Below, one piece after another: positions 1 through 6,245 of a stretch of DNA of 6,245 nucleotides. The notes under the pieces were generated by a model. The model saw nothing but the letters and a program-made list of their open reading frames with translations. It was not told the origin of the DNA and made no database searches. The translations under genes were made by a program, and so were the position numbers. The stretch comes from Thermomicrobiales bacterium (GTDB taxonomy: Bacteria > Chloroflexota > Chloroflexia > Thermomicrobiales > UBA6265): assembly GCA_025928535.1 (NCBI GenBank), contig JAICJJ010000179.1, forward strand, positions 1 through 6,245. The letters run 5' to 3'. The first letter of the stretch is position 1; the number at the start of each line of letters is the position of its first letter.

Positions 1-183
1 GATCATCACCTCGGGCGCGGCGCTGGCGAGTCCCGCCGTGTTGTGGTGCTCGGCGTACCAGAGCCGGTGGTAGCCGAGGCGGTCGGCCAGCGTCGCCAGT
101 TCGGCCGAATCGCGCAGGGCTTGCTCCGGCGACGAGCCGGAGGCGATCGGCGTCAAATCGAGCAGGGAAAGCGGACGGGTCAC
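1..183 (-). CDS. Luciferase-like (LLM class) flavin-dependent oxidoreductase, N-terminal 61 residues, cut by window edge
   Basis: The reverse strand reads from a GTG at 183 without a stop to the window edge, starting VTRPLSLLDLTPIASG and continuing through a helix rich in Ala/Leu to RLGYHRLWYAEHHN. The opening beta strand with LSLLDL, the SPEQALRDSAELATLADRLGY helix and the AEHHN signature are typical of the bacterial luciferase-like TIM-barrel monooxygenases (the group often annotated as LLM class or MsnO8-like). These use reduced flavin, often F420 or FMN, to oxidise a substrate that cannot be told from the fragment. The GTG start is chosen because AAAGGAA (196-190 on the minus strand) lies 6 bases upstream. 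An ATG at 187-185 is in another frame. The gene is divergent from the MarR gene, so regulation could be shared, but the intervening repeat makes this uncertain. The C-terminal three quarters or more lie outside the window. Confidence 0.85.
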   Translation of the reverse strand, partial: MTRPLSLLDLTPIASGSSPEQALRDSAELATLADRLGYHRLWYAEHHNTAGLASAAPEVMI

Positions 184-271
184 GCATTGTTCCTTTCGTC
201 CAGAGCGCGCCGCGCGACGGCGATGCGGGTAGCGAGTGTCCGTCAACGTTGTGCGCGGCACGCTGCCCCAT

Positions 272-349
272 CGTCATCCTGAGCGAAGTCGAAGGATCTC
301 GTCATTCGTGGAGCGCGAACGAGATGCTTCGACTTCGCTCAGCATGACG
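272..349. repeat. Inverted repeat (31-base arms, 16-base spacer) of the GTCATCCTGAGCG dispersed-repeat type
   Basis: Arms 272-302 and 319-349 are reverse complements over 31 bases except at two positions, 278/343 (C opposite C) and 295/326 (G opposite G). The spacer is 303-318. The arm core, GTCATCCTGAGCGAAGTCGA, matches from memory a short intergenic repeat seen scattered through many unrelated bacterial genomes, often as inverted pairs. It lies between two divergent genes and could form a long stem in RNA from either strand, so it may act as a bidirectional transcription stop. There is no T-run, so a classical intrinsic terminator is not shown. No second copy was seen in this window. Confidence 0.85.
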
Positions 350-410
350 GATGTGTGCTGGCGCTGCCGGCAACAATTTGACGCGCACCCGCGAGCCGTC
401 GCCGGCTGGT

Positions 411-438
411 CGTATAGTACGAGATGTCGTATTATTCG
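411..438. promoter_or_regulatory. Imperfect palindrome, probable MarR operator overlapping the promoter
   Basis: Arms 411-422 (CGTATAGTACGA) and 427-438 (TCGTATTATTCG) pair over 12 positions with two mismatches around a GATG centre. The innermost TACGA/TCGTA is perfect. The site is 36 bases upstream of the MarR start codon and contains TATAGT (413-418) and TATTAT (430-435), either of which could serve as a -10 element. No well-spaced -35 was found; a TTGACG at 378-383 is 29 bases from TATAGT, which is too far. MarR-family dimers typically bind palindromes of about 16-20 bases over their own promoters, so negative autoregulation of the regulator-transporter unit is the natural reading. This is an inference from position and symmetry. 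Confidence 0.6.
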
Positions 439-458
439 CGCCGGCAAATCATTGATTC

Positions 459-464
459 GAGGAG
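459..464 (+). promoter_or_regulatory. Ribosome binding site deciding the MarR start
   Basis: GAGGAG lies 10 bases before the ATG at 475. The alternative in-frame ATG at 424 lies inside the putative operator palindrome and has no comparable purine-rich site, so 475 is preferred. Confidence 0.65.
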
Positions 465-474
465 CCGCTCAGAC

Positions 475-945
475 ATGCTGACGCCCGACGCCCTTCGCGC
501 CCTCCGCGCCTATTTGCGCGCGGTCATTTTCGCCGAGCCGGTCCAACTCGCATTGCTGCGGCGGCATGGCATCGCCCTTGCCGATCTGCGGTCGTTGCGC
601 GTGTTGCGCGATCTCGGCCGCGTGCCGATCAGCCGCTTCGCCGACGCCCTCGGCATCTCGCGTTCCACGGCGACCGGCCTGGTCGATCGGCTCGAAACCC
701 GCGGTCTCGTGGCGCGCGAAGCGAGCAGCGACGACCGCCGCGTCGTCTCGATCGGCTTGACGCCGCGGGGCCGGCAGGCGCTCGAAGACCGGGCGCTCTA
801 CGAAGAAAGCGAACTGGGCCAGCGCATCGCGGCGCTTTCACCGGCGCAGCAGCGGGCCTTCGCCGACGTCGTCGAACAGATCATCGGCGAATCGATTCCG
901 GCGAACGCCACCGGCGAGGCGGCGACCGTCGGCGCGGAACGATAG
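475..945 (+). CDS. MarR-family winged-helix transcriptional regulator
   Basis: The product is 156 residues from the ATG at 475, normal for MarR proteins. The first helices ([19 protein letters not shown], about 1-35) are the dimerisation region. They are followed by a winged helix at about 36-105: [20 protein letters not shown] is the helix-turn-helix with its recognition helix, then [14 protein letters not shown], and the wing carries the family's D-x-R feature as [16 protein letters not shown]. The C-terminal helix ([30 protein letters not shown]) completes the dimer interface, and a short disordered Ala/Gly/Thr tail follows. Such regulators usually repress an adjacent transporter and release DNA on binding an aromatic or lipophilic ligand. 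The ligand cannot be read from sequence. The transporter follows after 26 bases on the same strand, supporting one transcript with the regulator controlling both genes. An upstream in-frame ATG at 424 would add 17 residues but is disfavoured. Confidence 0.92.
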   Translation: MLTPDALRALRAYLRAVIFAEPVQLALLRRHGIALADLRSLRVLRDLGRVPISRFADALGISRSTATGLVDRLETRGLVAREASSDDRRVVSIGLTPRGRQALEDRALYEESELGQRIAALSPAQQRAFADVVEQIIGESIPANATGEAATVGAER

Positions 946-971
946 GATTTCGACGGTTTCGAGGGAAGCGG

Positions 972-2738
972 ATGATCGAGAACACGCCCGAACCGACCAC
1001 ACGCCGCCTGGCGCACATCGACTACAAATGGATCGCGTTGTCGAACACCACGCTCGGCGTGCTGATGGCGGCGCTCAACACCAGCATTATCCTGATCGCG
1101 CTGCCGGCGATCTTCCGCGGCATCGGCATCAATCCGCTCGCGCCGAGCGAAACGCCCTATCTCCTCTGGTCGCTGATGGGCTATCTGGTCGTCACCGCGA
1201 CGCTGCTCGTCACCTGCGGCCGCATCTCCGACATGTTCGGCCGGGTCCGACTCTACAACGCCGGGTTCGCCATCTTCACCATCGGCTCGATCGCACTTTT
1301 CTTCATTCAGGGCAGCGGCGATCCGGCCGCGCTGCAATTGATCGTCTTCCGCCTCGTGCAAGGCGTCGGCGCGGCGTTTCTCTTCGCCAATTCGACGGCG
1401 ATCCTGATCGACGCCTTTCCCGCCAACGAGCGAGGCATGGCGATGGGCATCAACCAGGTGGCAGCCATCGGCGGCTCGTTCGTCGGCCTGATTCTCGGCG
1501 GCATTCTGGCCGAGGTGGACTGGCGCGGCATCTTTCTCGTCAGCATTCCGTTCGGCATCATCGGCACGATCTGGGCCTATCTGATGCTGCACGAAACCTC
1601 GCAGCGGCGGACCGGTCAGCGGATCGACGTGCTCGGCAACGTCTTGTTCGCCGGCGGGCTGGTGCTGCTGATGGTGGCGTTGACCTACGGTCTGGAGCCA
1701 TACGGCCACGATTCGATGGGTTGGCGCAATCCCTGGGTCGACGGCGGCATCATCGGCGGGCTGGCGTTGCTGGCGGCCTTTCTCATCGTCGAAACCCGCG
1801 TCTCCGACCCGCTCTTCCGGCTCGAGCTTTTCGGCATCCGCCAGTTTTCGATGGGCAATCTCGCCAACTTTCTCCTCTCGCTCTCGCGCGGCGGCTTGCA
1901 ATTCATTTTGATCGTCTGGCTGCAAGGGATCTGGCTGCCGCTCCACGGCTACAGTTTCGAGGAAACACCGCTCTGGGCCGCGATCTACATGCTCCCGCTG
2001 ACGGCGGGCTTTCTCGTCCTCGGCCCGATCAGCGGCTATCTCTCCGACCGGCTCGGCGCGCGCGGCCTGGCCACGGCCGGCGCGGCGATCGGCGCGGCCG
2101 CGTTCGTCGGCTTGCTTCGCCTGCCGGTCGATTTTCCCTACCTGCCCTTCGCCCTGCTGATCTTCATCGCCGGCGCGGGCCTCGGCATGTTCAGCGCGCC
2201 GAACACGACCGCCTTGATGAACGCCGTACCGCCGCAAGACCGCGGCGTCGCGTCCGGCATGAACGCGACGACGATGAACGTCGCCAACACCCTCAGCATC
2301 ACCGTCATCTTCACGCTCGTCACGATCGGGTTGGCGTCGCGCTTGCCGCAGGCGCTGGAACACGGCCTGACCGCCGCCGCCATCCCGGCCGACGTCGCGC
2401 TGCAAGTCGCGGACCTGCCGCCGACGGGCGCGCTCTTCGCCGCCTTCCTCGGCTACAACCCGATGGGCACGCTGCTGCCGCCGGCCACCGTGGCCGCTCT
2501 GCCGGAGGCGACGCGGACGCTGGTGCTGGGCAAGGAATTTTTCCCCACCCTCCTCGCCGGTCCGTTCGCCAGCGGCATCGCGATCGCCTTCGGCGTCTCC
2601 GCTCTCTGCTGCGCCGCCGCCGCGATCGTCTCGCTGCTTCGCGGCAAGCCGGTCGTCCAGGGCGAACTGGCCCCCGCCCAGCCGGCGCCGGTCGGCGGAA
2701 CCGGGACCGAGCCGTTGGGGGCGCGGGGCGGGGACTAG
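972..2738 (+). CDS. DHA2-type (EmrB/QacA-like) MFS multidrug efflux transporter
   Basis: The product is 588 residues, in the range of 14-helix DHA2 drug:proton antiporters of the inner membrane. Helix 1 is around 24-47 ([26 protein letters not shown]). The loop 2-3 signature motif A is clear at about 83-91 (GRISDMFGR), with a weaker second copy after the duplication at 354-362 (SGYLSDRLG). [20 protein letters not shown] (126-145) is the conserved helix-4 region and ERGMAMGIN its following loop. The helix-5 antiporter motif C is recognisable at 167-177 but lacks the usual proline. The acidic residue commonly found in the helix-1 LDxTIVNVALP motif is Asn36 here. A last loop (about 455-525) precedes a final helix (530-556) and a cytoplasmic Pro/Gly-rich tail. 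The start is supported by GAGGGA 5 bases upstream. It probably exports lipophilic or cationic compounds under control of the preceding MarR protein; the substrate is unknown. A long reading frame on the opposite strand is a codon-bias shadow. Confidence 0.93.
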   Translation: MIENTPEPTTRRLAHIDYKWIALSNTTLGVLMAALNTSIILIALPAIFRGIGINPLAPSETPYLLWSLMGYLVVTATLLVTCGRISDMFGRVRLYNAGFAIFTIGSIALFFIQGSGDPAALQLIVFRLVQGVGAAFLFANSTAILIDAFPANERGMAMGINQVAAIGGSFVGLILGGILAEVDWRGIFLVSIPFGIIGTIWAYLMLHETSQRRTGQRIDVLGNVLFAGGLVLLMVALTYGLEPYGHDSMGWRNPWVDGGIIGGLALLAAFLIVETRVSDPLFRLELFGIRQFSMGNLANFLLSLSRGGLQFILIVWLQGIWLPLHGYSFEETPLWAAIYMLPLTAGFLVLGPISGYLSDRLGARGLATAGAAIGAAAFVGLLRLPVDFPYLPFALLIFIAGAGLGMFSAPNTTALMNAVPPQDRGVASGMNATTMNVANTLSITVIFTLVTIGLASRLPQALEHGLTAAAIPADVALQVADLPPTGALFAAFLGYNPMGTLLPPATVAALPEATRTLVLGKEFFPTLLAGPFASGIAIAFGVSALCCAAAAIVSLLRGKPVVQGELAPAQPAPVGGTGTEPLGARGGD

Positions 2739-2825
2739 CGCAGACACGGACGCTTCCATGCCGGTCGGCAGGCGTAGCTTGGAGGATGGGTCGCTATGCC
2801 GCCAGCAAACGATAGAACGGGCCAT

Positions 2826-2870
2826 CGCGTCACCCATTCCTGAAGTATTCTTTCAGGTATGGGTGACACG
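2826..2870. promoter_or_regulatory. Long palindrome over the antitoxin promoter and start codon, probable AbiEi operator
   Basis: Arms 2829-2844 (GTCACCCATTCCTGAA) and 2852-2867 (TTCAGGTATGGGTGAC) are reverse complements at 15 of 16 positions, the exception being T2838 opposite T2858. Pairing extends with one more mismatch to 2826 and 2870. The 7-base centre (2845-2851) contains the probable -10 hexamer and the right arm contains the ATG start. AbiEi antitoxins of type IV systems are known to repress their own operon by binding inverted repeats in the promoter, which this site fits in place and form. Binding is inferred. Confidence 0.7.
2846..2851 (+). promoter_or_regulatory. -10-like hexamer TATTCT, probably giving a leaderless transcript
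   Basis: TATTCT ends 7 bases before the ATG at 2859, which would put the transcription start at or next to the A of the start codon. No useful Shine-Dalgarno site is present; the only purine run, AGG at 2855-2857, is one base from the ATG. No clear -35 box was found at 16-18 bases upstream. Confidence 0.5.
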
Positions 2871-3473
2871 TTCAAGAACGCTCCCGACCATGACTTTCTC
2901 TTCGCGGTCGCGTCGGAACAGCACGGCTACTTCACCGCCCGACAGGCGCGGTCCTGCGGGTTCGGGTTCGAGCTCTTGTCGTATCACACGCGTCAAGGCA
3001 GGTTCAGTCGTACGTATCGGGGCGTCTACCGCCTGCGCGATTACCCGAGTTCAGCGTGGGAAGAGGTTGTCGCCGCGTGGCTCGCCGTCGGCAAAGAAAA
3101 GGCGGTCGTGTCGCACGAAAGCGCGCTCGACCTGCTCGATTTGAGCGACATCATTCCGAATGCCGTGCATCTCACCGTGCCCCGCTCGACGCGGCATCTG
3201 CCCGATCTGCGCAGCGTACAGATTCACACCACGTCCCGGCCGCTCACCCCGCAAGACCTCACTTATCGCGAAGGCATCCGTCTCACGTCGGTTGCGCGCA
3301 CAATTGCGGACGCCGCCGAGGCGGGCTCCGGTCCGGAGCAGATTGAACTCGCGATCGATCAAGCGCTCCAACGCGGCCTGACGACCCGCAAGCGTCTGGA
3401 GATGGCCGCGAGCGTTCGAAGCCGGCGCGTTCAAGATCTCGTTCAGCGGGCGATCGAGAGACGACGCCAATGA
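2859..3473 (+). CDS. AbiEi-family type IV toxin-antitoxin antitoxin (orphaned)
   Basis: The product is 204 residues. Residues about 12-60 (FLFAVASEQHGYFTARQARSCGF followed by ...YHTRQGRFSRTYRGVYRL) form the winged helix that the AbiEi antitoxins use to bind their operator. The remainder has the family's core: VVSHESALDLLDLSD (83-97), the strand NAVHLTVPRSTR (101-112), RLTSVARTIADAAEAG (141-156) and a basic C-terminal helix ending in ERRRQ. In type IV systems AbiEi counters the AbiEii nucleotidyltransferase toxin without forming a stable complex with it, and represses the operon. The next gene begins in an ATGA overlap (3470-3473), the standard antitoxin-toxin coupling, but that toxin frame stops after 12 codons, so this copy has no adjacent toxin. 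It may persist as a remnant, as a solitary regulator, or as protection against toxins encoded elsewhere. The start is the ATG inside the palindrome; there is no good alternative upstream. Confidence 0.88.
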   Translation: MGDTFKNAPDHDFLFAVASEQHGYFTARQARSCGFGFELLSYHTRQGRFSRTYRGVYRLRDYPSSAWEEVVAAWLAVGKEKAVVSHESALDLLDLSDIIPNAVHLTVPRSTRHLPDLRSVQIHTTSRPLTPQDLTYREGIRLTSVARTIADAAEAGSGPEQIELAIDQALQRGLTTRKRLEMAASVRSRRVQDLVQRAIERRRQ

Positions 3474-3508
3474 ACTACCCGACTCCCGAAGCATTCCGCA
3501 CTGCATAG
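3470..3508 (+). pseudogene. 5' remnant of an AbiEii-family nucleotidyltransferase toxin gene
   Basis: An ATG overlapping the antitoxin stop (ATGA) opens a frame reading MNYPTPEAFRTA and then TAG at 3506-3508. The xYPTPxAFRxAL opening is, from memory, how many AbiEii proteins encoded directly after AbiEi genes begin; a complete one is roughly 250-300 residues. No frame in the following bases continues with recognisable toxin sequence such as the nucleotidyltransferase GSxxD motif, and an unrelated gene starts at 3575. The remainder therefore looks deleted or replaced rather than interrupted by a single point mutation. A direct repeat GCATAG at 3503-3508 and 3511-3516 sits at the break and may mark the rearrangement. 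The fragment is too short to be functional. Confidence 0.65.
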
Positions 3509-3574
3509 GAGCATAGTTGCGTCGGCACTACTGACAGCTGAATCCAGCCATGCGGCTCAAGAAGGACGGTTGCC

Positions 3575-4045
3575 ATGCCTATCCTCGACGATGTCCAAAT
3601 GGATGATGACTATTTCTACACGGTTGGATGCACAGAGTTGCTGCGAAATCATCCTACGGAGGGGGCGTCATTTGGTGTGAAGTTTTCAAGAAGCGATGGC
3701 TCGGTCAGGCGCATTGACTTCGTAATTGACGCCCGCCCCAGCGATGCTGGATTTGGCGCAGAGCAATCGGATCAGCAAGTTCTTGTCACGGGAAATGCAC
3801 CCTATGACGGCGAATTCGTGTTCTTCGTAAAATTGGTTGACCAAAATGAAGACGATCCCGTGTTTCGGGATGAATGCACCGTTTCTGCAGGCAGCGCTTG
3901 GTGGACAGCTTGGAGGACCATTGTAGACATGCAGTGGAGCGGTGAGCGCGCCGTCAGGTCGTGGCTGAACCTGGCGGAAAATCAGCGCTTGAAAGAATTC
4001 ATCGAGGCAAGGATCGGACCAGTGTGGGTAGAAGATTGGCTCTGA
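3575..4045 (+). CDS. Unrecognised acidic, Trp-rich protein of 156 residues, probably acquired
   Basis: I do not recognise this family. A strong ribosome site, AAGAAGGA (3559-3566), is 8 bases before the ATG, which supports a real gene. The product is soluble-looking, with no signal peptide or membrane helix. It is very acidic, with about 28 Asp/Glu against 14 Lys/Arg by hand count. It has seven Trp, six of them in the last third (AWWTAW, MQWSG, RSWLN, VWVEDWL). Visible pieces are an acidic start (MPILDDVQMDDDYFYTVG), alternating strands (GVKFSRSDGSVRRIDFVIDAR and GEFVFFVKLVDQ) and a helical C-terminus (ENQRLKEFIEARIG). Two 60-base stretches counted by hand are 47% and 58% GC, lower than the flanks, suggesting horizontal transfer. 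It follows the broken toxin gene by 66 bases and converges on recG. An immunity-type or phage-defence role is possible but nothing in the sequence proves it. Confidence 0.75.
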   Translation: MPILDDVQMDDDYFYTVGCTELLRNHPTEGASFGVKFSRSDGSVRRIDFVIDARPSDAGFGAEQSDQQVLVTGNAPYDGEFVFFVKLVDQNEDDPVFRDECTVSAGSAWWTAWRTIVDMQWSGERAVRSWLNLAENQRLKEFIEARIGPVWVEDWL

Positions 4046-4091
4046 CAAAAGACTTACTAACCAGAACAATTGCCCTCTTCGCGGTCGAGAA

Positions 4092-6221
4092 TTAAAACAT
4101 CGGAATATCTGGCGACGCCCTCTCCCAAAACGCGACGACCCGCGTCGCCAGCGCCCGATGCTCCGGCAGCGCCAGTTCCGGGTCGCGATTGAGGATTGCT
4201 TCGGCGGCGCGGCGGGCGCGATCGAGGACGCGCGGGTCGAACGAGCCGTCGATCCAGCTCATCTCCGGCAAGCCGCTTTGCCGGGTGCCGATGAAATCGC
4301 CGGGGCCGCGCAACTCGAGGTCTTTTTCGGCCAGGGCGAAGCCGTCGTCGGTCGCGACCATCATCTCCAGCCGCGCTTCGCCTTCCGGCGTCGCGTCGTC
4401 CGCCAGCAGCAGGCACCAACTTTGCGCCGCGCCCCGGCCGACCCGACCGCGAAATTGATGGAGTTGCGCCAGACCGAAGCGGTCGGCCCCTTCGATCATC
4501 ATCACCGTCGCGTTCGGGACGTCGACGCCGACTTCGATCACCGAGGTCGACACCAGAATGTCGTGCTCCCGATCGCGAAACGCCGTCATCACCCGGTCTT
4601 TCTCCCGCCCGCTCATCCGACCATGCAGCGTTGCGATGTCGAGGTCGGGAAAAACGTCACGTTGCAGCCGCGCCGCTTCGTCGACCGCCGCTTTCGCTTC
4701 GATCGCTTCCGACGCTTCGACCAGCGGGCAGATGACGAAGACCTGCCGCCCCTCGCCCACCTGCTCGCGGACGAGCGCGTACGCTTCGCGCCGCTGGTCG
4801 CCGACGAACCGCCGCGTTTCGATCGGCAGGCGGCCGGGCGGTCGTTCATCGATGATCGAGACGTCGAGATCGCCGTTCAGCACCATGTTCAGGGTTCGCG
4901 GAATCGGCGTCGCCGTCATCGCCAGTTGATGCGGCAAGGCGCCCGTCGCCTTGTCGGGCAGGGTCGAACGTTGCCGCACGCCGAAGCGATGCTGCTCGTC
5001 GACTACCGACAAGCCGAGCGCGGCGAAGGCGACCGAGTCCTGAATCAGCGCGTGGGTGCCGACCAGGATGTCGATTTCCCCCGCTTCGACCGCGGCCAGC
5101 GTCGCCCGCCGCTCAGCCGCCCGCGTGCTGCCGGTCAGGAGCGCCACGCTCGGGCGGTCGGCGTCCGGCAGCGCGTGAAAGAGGCCGCGCAGGTTGTGGA
5201 AATGCTGCTCGGCCAGAATTTCGGTCGGCGCCATCATCGCGGACTGGCGGCCGTTGGCGTGGGCGACGAGCATCGCCGCCGCCGCGACGACCGTCTTGCC
5301 CGAGCCGACATCCCCTTGCAGCAACCGCGACATCGGCCGCGCGCCCGCCATGTCGGCCAAAATCTCGTCCAGCGCCGAATCTTGCGCCGCAGTCAGCCGA
5401 AACGGCAACGCCGCGCGAAAACGGCGCAGCAAGGCGGGGTCGGCCGGCATCGGCACGCCGCCGAACGCTTGCCGCCGCCGCTTCATCCGGACCAGTCCGA
5501 TCTGCAGCAAGAAGAGATCGTCGAACGCCAGCCGGCGCTGCGCCTGCTCGAGATCGCCCGCCTTGTCGGGAAAATGGACGTGCGCCAGCGCGTCCCGCAG
5601 CGCCGGAAGTGGTCCGTCTTCGCCCGCGCCGAGACCGGTCCGGACCGCATCCGGCAACCACTCGTCGATCTGGTCCAGCGCGCCTTCGACGGCCAGCCGC
5701 GTCAGGCCGCGCAGAAATTTCTGGCTGATCCCCTCGGTCAACGGATAGACCGGCGCGATCTTGCCTTGGGCGATGGCGCCGCCGTCGGCGACCTTTTCCC
5801 ATTCAGGGCTGGTGAAACTGATCCGGCCGTAGCCGAAATCGGGCGCGCCGTGCAGGGCGATCTGGTCGCCGGGGAACAGTTGCCGGGCGACATAGGGCGT
5901 GAACCAGGTGACGCGGATCGAGCCGCTACGGTCGGCGACGCGCGCTTCGGTCCGCGGCTTGCCCCGCCCCTGAATCTCCTGGATGTCGATCACTTCGCCC
6001 CGCACGGTGACCTCGTCGCCCGGCTGGACGTCGAAAATGCGCCCGATCTGGAACGTCCGGGAATAATCGATATGGCGACGCGGCTTCAATTCGACCAGAT
6101 CGCCGATCGTCGCCACGCCGAGATTCGCCAATTTTTTCGCCACGCTCGTGCCGACTTTCGGCAATTTCGTGACCGGATCGTCAAGCCGATACGACGGCGC
6201 CGATCGGGTGGAGGCGGACAC
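4092..6221 (-). CDS. recG: ATP-dependent DNA helicase RecG
   Basis: RecG is a monomeric superfamily 2 double-stranded DNA translocase that regresses stalled replication forks and branch-migrates recombination intermediates. The 709-residue product matches the usual length of about 690-700. Its N-terminal part (about 15-55, LPKVGTSVAKKLANLGVATI then DLVELKPRRHIDYS) and the OB-fold wedge (about 56-145) bind the fork. The helicase domains carry Walker A GDVGSGKT (303-310), Walker B DEQH followed by RFGVRQR (408-417), TATPIPR (436-442), the LHGRMSGREKD region (532-542), STSVIEVGVDVPN (558-570) and motif VI QFRGRVGR (589-596). The C-terminal TRG region LELRGPGDFIGTRQSG (635-650), which couples ATP hydrolysis to translocation, is intact. 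The stop is the TAA at 4094-4092. The GTG at 6221 has AAAGG 8 bases upstream, but the frame stays open to the window edge, so the true start could be further out. This is a housekeeping gene, convergent with the accessory block. Confidence 0.97.
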   Translation of the reverse strand: MSASTRSAPSYRLDDPVTKLPKVGTSVAKKLANLGVATIGDLVELKPRRHIDYSRTFQIGRIFDVQPGDEVTVRGEVIDIQEIQGRGKPRTEARVADRSGSIRVTWFTPYVARQLFPGDQIALHGAPDFGYGRISFTSPEWEKVADGGAIAQGKIAPVYPLTEGISQKFLRGLTRLAVEGALDQIDEWLPDAVRTGLGAGEDGPLPALRDALAHVHFPDKAGDLEQAQRRLAFDDLFLLQIGLVRMKRRRQAFGGVPMPADPALLRRFRAALPFRLTAAQDSALDEILADMAGARPMSRLLQGDVGSGKTVVAAAAMLVAHANGRQSAMMAPTEILAEQHFHNLRGLFHALPDADRPSVALLTGSTRAAERRATLAAVEAGEIDILVGTHALIQDSVAFAALGLSVVDEQHRFGVRQRSTLPDKATGALPHQLAMTATPIPRTLNMVLNGDLDVSIIDERPPGRLPIETRRFVGDQRREAYALVREQVGEGRQVFVICPLVEASEAIEAKAAVDEAARLQRDVFPDLDIATLHGRMSGREKDRVMTAFRDREHDILVSTSVIEVGVDVPNATVMMIEGADRFGLAQLHQFRGRVGRGAAQSWCLLLADDATPEGEARLEMMVATDDGFALAEKDLELRGPGDFIGTRQSGLPEMSWIDGSFDPRVLDRARRAAEAILNRDPELALPEHRALATRVVAFWERASPDIPMF

Positions 6222-6245
6222 GGCGGCCGCCTTTGGAAGTTTCGC

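Noticed and set aside
378..418. Sigma-70 promoter from TTGACG (378) and TATAGT (413)
   Set aside because: The 29-base spacing is far outside the workable range, so only the -10-like element is kept as a possibility.
424..474. Upstream in-frame start adding 17 residues to the MarR protein
   Set aside because: The ATG lies inside the putative operator and next to possible -10 hexamers, while the ATG at 475 has GAGGAG upstream and gives a normal family length.
43..481. Two small plus-strand frames (43-282 and 236-481) in the left intergenic region
   Set aside because: One is antisense to the monooxygenase, the other reads through the inverted repeat; neither has a ribosome site or a protein-like composition.
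2769..2790. Possible terminator hairpin after the transporter around TGCCGGTCGGCA at 2759-2770
   Set aside because: The stem is only four or five pairs with a very tight loop and no T-run follows.
1028..2815. A 595-codon plus-strand frame overlapping the transporter
   Set aside because: It is an Arg/Ala-rich out-of-frame translation of the transporter gene without recognisable motifs.
798..2837. A 679-codon open frame on the minus strand opposite the transporter
   Set aside because: Its translation is almost all Arg, Asp, Glu, Gly, Ala, Gln and His with no folded-domain pattern. It exactly shadows the strongly supported transporter and reflects GC-biased third positions.
2758..3144. A 128-codon plus-strand frame across the antitoxin promoter
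   Set aside because: It runs out of frame through the antitoxin gene, has no family signature and would transcribe across the palindromic promoter.
4046..4091. Terminator between the convergent acidic-protein gene and recG
   Set aside because: Only a three-base CTC/GAG pairing was seen, with no stable stem or T-run on either strand.

Overview
The window is high-GC bacterial DNA. One 60-base stretch counted by hand inside the transporter gene is 65% GC. The gene types, the arrangement and a GTCATCCTGAGCG-type dispersed repeat would fit a Chloroflexota (Thermomicrobia-like) or similar soil or metagenome bacterium. That placement is an inference, because no rRNA or tRNA is present.

Layout. The left edge (1-183, minus strand) is the N-terminus of a luciferase-like flavin monooxygenase that runs off the window. 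The 291-base gap that follows (184-474) holds a large inverted repeat of a dispersed-repeat type (272-349) and an imperfect palindrome (411-438) placed as a MarR operator. A MarR-family regulator (475-945) and a 588-residue DHA2-type multidrug efflux transporter (972-2738) follow as a compact two-gene unit, the usual arrangement of a self-regulated drug or solvent efflux module.

The middle (2739-4045) is accessory DNA. It begins with a long inverted repeat that encloses a -10-like hexamer and the start codon of an AbiEi-family type IV antitoxin (2859-3473). The toxin partner is missing. All that remains is an ATGA overlap and 12 toxin-like codons (MNYPTPEAFRTA) ending in TAG at 3508. After a 66-base spacer comes an unrecognised, very acidic, Trp-rich 156-residue protein (3575-4045) whose base composition is visibly poorer in GC than its neighbours.

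The right part (4092-6221, minus strand) is an essentially complete recG, a housekeeping branch-migration helicase, convergent with the accessory block. No convincing rho-independent terminator was seen in the 46-base gap between the convergent genes.

The most interesting signals are three. The first is the decayed type IV toxin-antitoxin locus with its operator apparently intact and a foreign-looking gene where the toxin should be. The second is the palindrome wrapped around a probable leaderless promoter. The third is an inverted repeat whose two arms differ only by a base-pair swap that preserves a small hairpin in each arm.
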